Origin: Rhodospirillaceae bacterium
GTDB lineage: Bacteria; Pseudomonadota; Alphaproteobacteria; Rhodospirillales; Rhodospirillaceae
Direction of reading: 5' to 3'
NCBI GenBank assembly: GCA_016937315.1
Contig: JAFGWD010000248.1
Span: 1-7,184, forward strand
DNA: 7,184 nucleotides
Shown here: positions 1 through 4,844 of the stretch, one piece after another
How the letters are laid out: the number at the start of each line of letters is the position of its first letter
How positions within the stretch are numbered: position 1 is the stretch's first letter
Notes under the pieces: model-generated
What the model was told of the DNA's origin: nothing
The model's input: only the letters and a program-made list of their open reading frames with translations
Databases searched by the model: none
Position numbers and translations under genes: made by a program

Positions 1-108
1 CGGGAGCAAATCATCATCCGGCGTCGAGTCCTGACTGACCCGCTCGCGCAGTCCTTCCAAAAGGCTAAGATCGAATCCGTCCTCTGGACGTTTTCCCTGC
101 GAAGTCAT
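1..108 (-). CDS. N-terminus of the gene following argS, cut by the left window edge; function not identifiable
   Basis: An open frame of 36 codons begins with ATG at 108 and runs off the left edge without a stop. It starts MTSQGKRPEDGF and continues with a charged, mostly polar stretch ending in an acidic TPDDD run. No signal peptide, membrane segment or recognisable domain is visible in this part. The start lies 4 nt after the argS stop, and a purine-rich GGAGGAG sits inside the last argS codons, so co-transcription and coupled translation with argS are likely. From general knowledge of alphaproteobacterial gene order, a SPOR-domain (peptidoglycan-binding, cell-division) protein often follows argS, and a polar cytoplasmic tail before a membrane anchor would fit. 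That identity is inference only, because the diagnostic domains would lie outside the window. Confidence 0.6.
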   Translation of the reverse strand, partial: MTSQGKRPEDGFDLSLLEGLRERVSQDSTPDDDLLP

Positions 109-112
109 GGAC

Positions 113-1864
113 CTACATCTCCTCCACCGGTGTGACACCCAGAACCATCAGGCCAGAAGCCACCACCGACGCCAAACCACGAACCAACGCCACGCGTGCG
201 ACGGAAACATCCTTACGATCCGGCAACAGAAACCGTAACTCCGCAGCATCACGTCCCTTATTCCACAAGCTGTGGAAAGCCGCCGCCACCTCGCTCAAGT
301 AATACGCAATGCGATGCGGCTCATGTGCTTCCGCCGCACCTTCAACAACCCGAGGCCAAGCCGCGAGCAACTTGATCAAAGCAATCTCAGCCTCATCGGT
401 CAAGGGCGCAAGATCTACCGTGGATAACGCCGCCGCAGAAACATCCAGACCAGGCAAAGACTCCGCCGCATGACGCAAGACCGAATGCGCCCGCGCATGA
501 GCATATTGCACGTAAAAGACCGGATTGTCTTTGGACTGCTCCGTGACTTTTTTCAGATCAAAATCCAGGTGCGCGTCGTTTTTGCGTGTCAGCATGATGA
601 AACGCACCACATCGCGGCCAACATCATCAACCACCTCGCGCAAGGTCACAAAGTTCCCAGAGCGCTTGGACATCTTCACCGGTTCGCCATCACGCATCAG
701 ATTGACCATCTGACACAATTTGATGTCCAGAGACGCCTTGCCATCAGTCATCGCCTTGACCGCTGCGGCCATACGCTTCACGTAACCACCGTGATCCGCT
801 CCCATGACATCAATCATCACCTCTGCTCCACGCCGATGCTTGTCGTAATGATATGCGATGTCAGAAGCAAAATATGTCCAACTGCCATCAGACTTCTTCA
901 GCGGACGATCCACGTCGTCGCCGAAATCGGACGCCCGGAACAACGTCTGCTCACGCGCTTCCCAATCGTCCGGCAACAATCCCTTTGGTGGCTCCAAAAC
1001 GCCTTCATAGATCAGACCCTTGGCAACCAGCTCTTCAAACGCCGCTTGCACACCACCGGCTTCAACCAGAGCACGTTCCGAGGAAAACACATCGTGCTTG
1101 ACGCCCATCGCCGCCAGATCATCGCGGATCAAATCCATCATCGCGGCCACCGCACGATCCCGGAACAGGGACAGCCAGTCGGAATCCGCTGCCGCTTTAT
1201 AACGATCCCCATATTCTGCGGCCAAAGCCTTCGCCAACGGCACCAGATATTCGCCAGGGTACAAACCCTCTGGAATCTCGCCAATTGCCTCGCCCAGAGC
1301 TTCGCGATATCGCAAATACAGGGAACGCGCCAACACATCCACCTGTGCTCCCGCATCATTGACATAGTATTCACGGGTCACGGCAAAACCCGCCTTGTGC
1401 AGCAAGGAAGCCAAGACATCACCAACCACCGCACCGCGTCCATGACCCACATGCATGGGGCCCGTAGGATTGGCGGATACATACTCGACGTTAACGGCCA
1501 CGCCCCCCCCCATGGAGGAAGAGCCATAATCGGTTCCGGCACGCAAAATTTCCGCCAACCGATCCTGCCAGAAAGACGCGGCAAGACGCAGATTGATGAA
1601 TCCCGGTCCCGCCACGTCGGCGGCCTCCACCCCTGGCGTCACCACCAAACGGTCGGCTAACAGCACCGCCAAATCGCGAGGTTTCATTCCGGCAGGCTTC
1701 GCCAGCACCATGGCGGCATTGGTTGATACCTCGCCATGCGCCGTATCACGCGGCGGCTCAGCGGAAATTTTCGACGTATCGAGACCTTCGGGCAGAACCC
1801 CCTCGGTTTGCAGAGCGGCAACAGCCGTACCGATACGGGCTTTGAATTCACTAAACAGGTTCAT
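113..1864 (-). CDS. argS: Arginyl-tRNA synthetase (class I)
   Basis: ArgRS charges tRNA-Arg with arginine using ATP in the cytoplasm. The 583-residue protein is a normal full length. The N-terminal Add-1 domain, which contacts the tRNA D-loop region, covers about residues 1-95. The class I Rossmann catalytic core follows, with the HIGH-type signature as HVGH at 138-141, preceded by the family-typical VNVEYVSANPTGPMHVGH. The second signature, KMSKRSGN, is at 398-405 and keeps the lysine that some ArgRS lack. The DALR-type helical anticodon-binding domain fills about 450-583. The ATG start at 1864 overlaps the dgt stop as ATGA, and no strong Shine-Dalgarno precedes it, so translation probably depends on reinitiation after dgt. 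The gene ends in Met-TAG 4 nt before the next gene. A run of nine G residues in the coding strand (1503-1511) encodes part of a Met-Gly-Gly-Gly stretch; the frame stays intact across it. Confidence 0.98.
   Translation of the reverse strand: MNLFSEFKARIGTAVAALQTEGVLPEGLDTSKISAEPPRDTAHGEVSTNAAMVLAKPAGMKPRDLAVLLADRLVVTPGVEAADVAGPGFINLRLAASFWQDRLAEILRAGTDYGSSSMGGGVAVNVEYVSANPTGPMHVGHGRGAVVGDVLASLLHKAGFAVTREYYVNDAGAQVDVLARSLYLRYREALGEAIGEIPEGLYPGEYLVPLAKALAAEYGDRYKAAADSDWLSLFRDRAVAAMMDLIRDDLAAMGVKHDVFSSERALVEAGGVQAAFEELVAKGLIYEGVLEPPKGLLPDDWEAREQTLFRASDFGDDVDRPLKKSDGSWTYFASDIAYHYDKHRRGAEVMIDVMGADHGGYVKRMAAAVKAMTDGKASLDIKLCQMVNLMRDGEPVKMSKRSGNFVTLREVVDDVGRDVVRFIMLTRKNDAHLDFDLKKVTEQSKDNPVFYVQYAHARAHSVLRHAAESLPGLDVSAAALSTVDLAPLTDEAEIALIKLLAAWPRVVEGAAEAHEPHRIAYYLSEVAAAFHSLWNKGRDAAELRFLLPDRKDVSVARVALVRGLASVVASGLMVLGVTPVEEM
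119..125 (-). promoter_or_regulatory. Probable Shine-Dalgarno for the gene after argS, embedded in the argS 3' end
   Basis: Read on the minus strand, GGAGGAG lies immediately before the final ATG and TAG codons of argS, about 10 to 12 nt ahead of the ATG at 108. The spacing is slightly long, but no other Shine-Dalgarno-like sequence lies between the two genes. It supports the choice of 108 as the start. Confidence 0.55.
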
Positions 1865-3027
1865 GGATTGACTTTCGGATCGAATAAACGTGCGTGCTCA
1901 TCCAGGGCAAAGCGATCAGTCATGCCCGCGACATAATCACAGACGGCCTGGGCTGTATCCAATGTCCCCGGACCACCGCACCGCCGCCGCCAGTCGGCAG
2001 GCAAAAGCCGGGGTTCGGATAGTAACAAACCAAACAAGTTATCCACCACTCGCCGCGCCTTAATAATGGCACGCATCACTTTATGGTGACGATACATATT
2101 CGGAAATAAGAAGTCCTTCAAGGCACGATCGGTATCCCGCATGGTCGGCGAAAATTCCACAAGAGCCCGTCCTGCTTGCCGCACGGCCGCGATATCATCA
2201 ACCTGGAAAGCGGCCAGGTTGGCCCGTGCATGGACCACCACATCCGAAACCATGGCGTTGATCATCCGCCGGATGGTTTCATGAATCAGACGCGGGCCTG
2301 ATAAACCGGGATACAGACTTTCAACTTCCGTGAGTTTTTGCCCGACCAAGGGAAGACTACGAATCTCATCCAAACCAAACAAACCAGCACGCAAACCATC
2401 GGCAATATCGTGGTTATTGTAAGCGATATCATCAGCAACCGCTGCCGCCTGCGCCTCTAAGCTGGAATATTCACCAAGATTGAGGGGGAATTCCGCATCA
2501 AAGTCCACAATATAGCCCGGCACCTCGCCAACGATCGGGCCATTGTGCTTAACCAGCCCTTCCAGGGTCTCCCAACTCAGGTTAAGACCGTCGAAATCCG
2601 CATAGTGACGCTCCAACCGAGTCACCACCTTTAGGGATTGGGCGTTGTGATCAAACCCCCCAAACGGCGCCATACACCGCTTCAATACATCTTCCCCGGC
2701 ATGACCGAATGGCGGATGCCCAAGATCATGGGCAAGGGCCAGAGCTTCAGCCAGATCCTCGTTCAAGTGCAACTCGCGGGCAATGGAGCGGGCGATTTGC
2801 GAAACCTCAAGGGAGTGGCTCAGACGCGTCCGATAGCTATCGCCTTCGTGATAGACGAAGACTTGGGTTTTCGAAGACAGACGACGAAACGCCGCCGCGT
2901 GAATGATGCGGTCACGATCCCGTTGAAACGGAGAGCGCCCAACCGCAGACGGCTCATCGAACAGACGCCCGCGACTGCGGTCTGGAATGCACGCATACGG
3001 GGCCAGCGGAGCCTGACAGAGTGTCAT
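1861..3027 (-). CDS. dgt: Deoxyguanosinetriphosphate triphosphohydrolase-like HD-domain protein
   Basis: This belongs to the Dgt-like HD superfamily, metal-dependent enzymes that split dNTPs into deoxynucleoside and triphosphate and so trim the dNTP pool; the substrate range of this subfamily cannot be read from sequence. From ATG at 3027 it has 388 residues, the usual size for the short bacterial form. The family's opening LAPYA..P..SRGR is at residues 8-21 and RSPFQRDRDRIIH at 31-43. The HD metal site reads H71 in RLSHSLEV, H100-D101 in ALAHDLGHPPFGHAGE (with H104 and H109), and a distal Asp in VADDIAYNNHD, probably D200. The start was chosen because homology begins at residue 8 and because upstream codons overlap the xth promoter and gene. 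ATG at 3033, in frame and two codons earlier, is an alternative. No clear Shine-Dalgarno precedes either. Its TGA overlaps the argS start by 4 nt, so it is the first visible gene of that operon. Confidence 0.95.
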   Translation of the reverse strand: MTLCQAPLAPYACIPDRSRGRLFDEPSAVGRSPFQRDRDRIIHAAAFRRLSSKTQVFVYHEGDSYRTRLSHSLEVSQIARSIARELHLNEDLAEALALAHDLGHPPFGHAGEDVLKRCMAPFGGFDHNAQSLKVVTRLERHYADFDGLNLSWETLEGLVKHNGPIVGEVPGYIVDFDAEFPLNLGEYSSLEAQAAAVADDIAYNNHDIADGLRAGLFGLDEIRSLPLVGQKLTEVESLYPGLSGPRLIHETIRRMINAMVSDVVVHARANLAAFQVDDIAAVRQAGRALVEFSPTMRDTDRALKDFLFPNMYRHHKVMRAIIKARRVVDNLFGLLLSEPRLLPADWRRRCGGPGTLDTAQAVCDYVAGMTDRFALDEHARLFDPKVNP

Positions 3028-3073
3028 GTTCATGCATGGGACACTACAGCCCCGGAGAGGTCCGCGCAACACG

Positions 3074-3101
3074 TTGTCAGAACCAACACTTCCCCTATAC
3101 T
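3074..3101 (+). promoter_or_regulatory. Sigma70-type promoter for xth
   Basis: TTGTCA at 3074-3079 (five of six matches to the -35 consensus) is separated by 16 nt from TATACT at 3096-3101 (five of six matches to the -10 consensus). Transcription would begin near 3108, giving a leader of about 25 nt before the GTG start, with the Shine-Dalgarno in place. It lies in the 106-nt divergent gap between dgt and xth. It is called from consensus alone, without experimental support. Confidence 0.65.
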
Positions 3102-3119
3102 GGCACGTCATCGTCCACC

Positions 3120-3124
3120 GGAGG
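3120..3124 (+). promoter_or_regulatory. Shine-Dalgarno of xth, fixing the GTG start
   Basis: GGAGG ends 9 nt before GTG at 3134. The spacing is good and the site decides for the GTG over an in-frame ATG at 3026. That ATG would precede the promoter, overlap the dgt start, and add 36 residues that do not resemble the exonuclease family. Confidence 0.8.
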
Positions 3125-3133
3125 ATCTCGCCC

Positions 3134-3928
3134 GTGCCAACCATCGCGACCTGGAACGTCAATTCCGTAAAAGCCCGCCTGCCCGCTGTTCTCGGATGGC
3201 TAAAAGAGGCCTCCCCGGACGTGCTCCTGTTACAGGAAATCAAGTGCCAGGACGCTGACTTTCCGGTTCTGGAATTCAAGGCGTTGGGCTATGACGTCGC
3301 GGTGCATGGGCAAAAATCCTACAACGGGGTTGCCATTCTCTCGCGCATCGGTTTGACCGACATCACCCACGGCCTGCCCGGAAATCCCGAGGATCTTCAG
3401 GCCCGTTACCTGGAAGCCACGGTTGGGAATGGCTTACGTATCGCGACCCTTTATCTCCCCAATGGCAACCCAGTGAACACGGAAGCGGGCGAAATCAGCG
3501 AAAAATTCACATACAAACTCGCCTTCATGGACCGTTTACTCGCCCATTCCGCAACCCTCTTGCGTGCGGGAGTCCCAACCATCATTGGTGGGGATTTCAA
3601 TGTTCTGCCCACACCAGCGGATTGCTATGCTCCGGAAGAATGGGCCAATGATGCCTTAATGCGCCCGGAAACCCGCAAGCGTTTCAACGCACTCATTCAC
3701 CAAGGTTGGACCGAGGCGACACGCGCCTTTCAGACACAGCCGGGAATGTACTCGTTCTGGGATTATCAAGCCGGCGCTTGGGCCAAGAACCACGGCCTAC
3801 GCATTGATTTCCTTCTCGCCTCACCTGATGCTGCCGACGCCCTGACCCAAGCCGGAATCGATACCGCACCGCGCGGGAAGGAAAAGGCATCCGACCACAC
3901 ACCGGTCTGGTGTCACCTGGATATATGA
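3134..3928 (+). CDS. xth: Exodeoxyribonuclease III (AP endonuclease, EEP family)
   Basis: Exonuclease III cleaves DNA at abasic sites and removes 3'-blocking groups and nucleotides from duplex DNA, acting in cytoplasmic base-excision repair with a divalent metal. From the GTG start it has 264 residues, normal for the family. All expected catalytic landmarks are present: N8 in ATWNVNS, E35 in LLLQEIK (metal ligand), Y107 in TLYLPNG, D154 and N156 in GGDFNV, D225 in LRIDF, and the terminal D254-H255 pair in SDHTPVW. The FWDYQ motif at 208-212 is typical of the bacterial Xth branch. It has its own promoter and a strong Shine-Dalgarno and is divergent from dgt. Its TGA lies 13 nt from the stop of the convergent hemerythrin-REC gene. 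Nothing suggests damage. Xth is clear; whether it should be called xthA or an ExoA-type paralogue cannot be settled here. Confidence 0.96.
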   Translation: MPTIATWNVNSVKARLPAVLGWLKEASPDVLLLQEIKCQDADFPVLEFKALGYDVAVHGQKSYNGVAILSRIGLTDITHGLPGNPEDLQARYLEATVGNGLRIATLYLPNGNPVNTEAGEISEKFTYKLAFMDRLLAHSATLLRAGVPTIIGGDFNVLPTPADCYAPEEWANDALMRPETRKRFNALIHQGWTEATRAFQTQPGMYSFWDYQAGAWAKNHGLRIDFLLASPDAADALTQAGIDTAPRGKEKASDHTPVWCHLDI

Positions 3929-3941
3929 TGCCTGTGTCCGG

Positions 3942-4787
3942 CTACGGCACCATCTGGCGGGCGATGCAGGCCATCAGTTCAGCCGACGTTACAGGCTTTT
4001 GCAGCCACTCGGAAATCACCAATCCCTCGCGTGCTGCTTCCAGGCTTTCATCAAGATATCCAGTCAGCATCACCACTGGCGCAACAATTCCCCGCATGCG
4101 GGCCTGATGCACAAAATCCAAGCCGTCATTCTCGCCCAAGCGCCAATCCGTAAAGATCAGATCGCAGGATAGGCTACCCAATTTTTCCAGACCCTCTTCG
4201 AAGGTCAGCGCGACCGTCACCGTACCAACACCAATATTCGTGAGAATCGCCTTAAGAACATTGGCAAAGGGTTTGCTGTCCTCAACGATCAGAATCGACA
4301 AACGGGACCAATCGAAAGTCGCATCCTTGCTGTTCGCTGCCAGAAGAGCCGCATAGCTGACCCCTTCCGCAGCAGATACGGCTTCCAAATTGGCCAGAAG
4401 GTAGGGCTTAATCGCCATATCGTGCAACAAGATGTGATCCATCAGCCAATCGCTGAGGAAATCCAAAATGTCGCCGACTTCCACGTGGCTCGAATTTTTA
4501 CGGAACGTCTCAAACAGGTCTTTGGCTTGATTGGCCAAGGCGGCGTGCTGAACACGGTGCTCCCGAATGTCGGGATAATGCGCCGCAAATTGTGCACGTT
4601 CCTCCCGTGCAAAATGATAATGGGTATAATCCACCAACGCCGACAGGGTTTCCCCTATATCAGCCAGATCCCCATCAGATCGCGAGGCATCATTCATCCG
4701 ATTCAACAAATCGACCAGAACCTTGTGATCTGCATCAATAAACGGAATCCCCAACTCAAAACGGCTGGACCATTGGATATAGGCCAT
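3942..4787 (-). CDS. Bacteriohemerythrin-receiver (REC) fusion, single-protein putative O2-linked response regulator
   Basis: The 281-residue protein has two domains. Residues 1-135 are a bacteriohemerythrin with the opening IPFIDADHK and all seven expected di-iron ligands: H21, H58 and E62 (in YHFAREE), H77 and H81 (HRVQH), H118 and D123 (HILLHD). Such domains bind O2 reversibly, and some sense redox or iron. A linker to about residue 162 leads to a REC domain (163-281) with acidic pocket E169-D170, phosphoacceptor D214 in FTDWRLG, T242 in MLTG, and K264-P265; W261 occupies the aromatic switch position three residues before the Lys. No DNA-binding, GGDEF or other output domain follows, and no histidine kinase is in the window. 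The start at 4787 has GGAGG 7 nt upstream. The gene follows valS by 57 nt on the same strand with no visible terminator, so co-transcription is plausible. Sensing O2 and relaying by phosphorylation are inferences from the domains. Confidence 0.93.
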   Translation of the reverse strand: MAYIQWSSRFELGIPFIDADHKVLVDLLNRMNDASRSDGDLADIGETLSALVDYTHYHFAREERAQFAAHYPDIREHRVQHAALANQAKDLFETFRKNSSHVEVGDILDFLSDWLMDHILLHDMAIKPYLLANLEAVSAAEGVSYAALLAANSKDATFDWSRLSILIVEDSKPFANVLKAILTNIGVGTVTVALTFEEGLEKLGSLSCDLIFTDWRLGENDGLDFVHQARMRGIVAPVVMLTGYLDESLEAAREGLVISEWLQKPVTSAELMACIARQMVP

Positions 4788-4794
4788 TTCGCGT

Positions 4795-4799
4795 CCTCC
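4795..4799 (-). promoter_or_regulatory. Shine-Dalgarno of the hemerythrin-REC gene
   Basis: GGAGG on the minus strand lies 7 nt before ATG at 4787. It decides for this start over in-frame TTG at 4820 and ATG at 4817, which have no Shine-Dalgarno and would add 11 or 10 residues ahead of the usual hemerythrin N-terminus. Confidence 0.85.
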
Positions 4800-4844
4800 A
4801 TCCCGCAAGCAGGACATCAAGAAAACATCAAAACCATAGCCGCA

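Larger units (their letters stand above)
3028..3133. other. Divergent intergenic region between dgt and xth
   Basis: This 106-nt gap is the largest non-coding stretch in the window. It holds the xth promoter and Shine-Dalgarno on the plus strand and must also serve dgt on the minus strand. For dgt the best -10-like match is a weak TGTAGT (3043-3048, minus) with a poor TTGCGC 15 nt upstream (3064-3069). That would start the transcript within about 10 nt of the dgt ATG. I see no operator-like inverted repeat. Confidence 0.6.

Noticed and set aside
470..1660. A 396-codon plus-strand open frame opposite argS
   Set aside because: It lies wholly antisense to an unmistakable argS, is rich in His/Arg/Gln/Ile as expected from the complement of biased codons, and matches no recognisable domain.
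3026..3133. Longer N-terminus for xth from the ATG at 3026
   Set aside because: It would begin upstream of the good promoter and Shine-Dalgarno and overlap the dgt start. The exonuclease fold begins right after the GTG at 3134.
2638..3258. A 206-codon plus-strand open frame overlapping the dgt 5' end and the xth start
   Set aside because: It is antisense to conserved dgt motifs and out of frame with xth, and its composition is unlike a real protein.
3028..3279. Longer N-terminus for dgt reaching into xth
   Set aside because: The extra 84 residues are antisense to xth and its promoter and do not resemble the family, whose homology starts just after the ATG at 3027.
3936..3947. Possible hairpin near the xth and hemerythrin-REC stops (CCGGCTACGG)
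   Set aside because: The stem is only 3 bp with a 4-nt loop and no T-run follows on either strand, so it is not a credible terminator.
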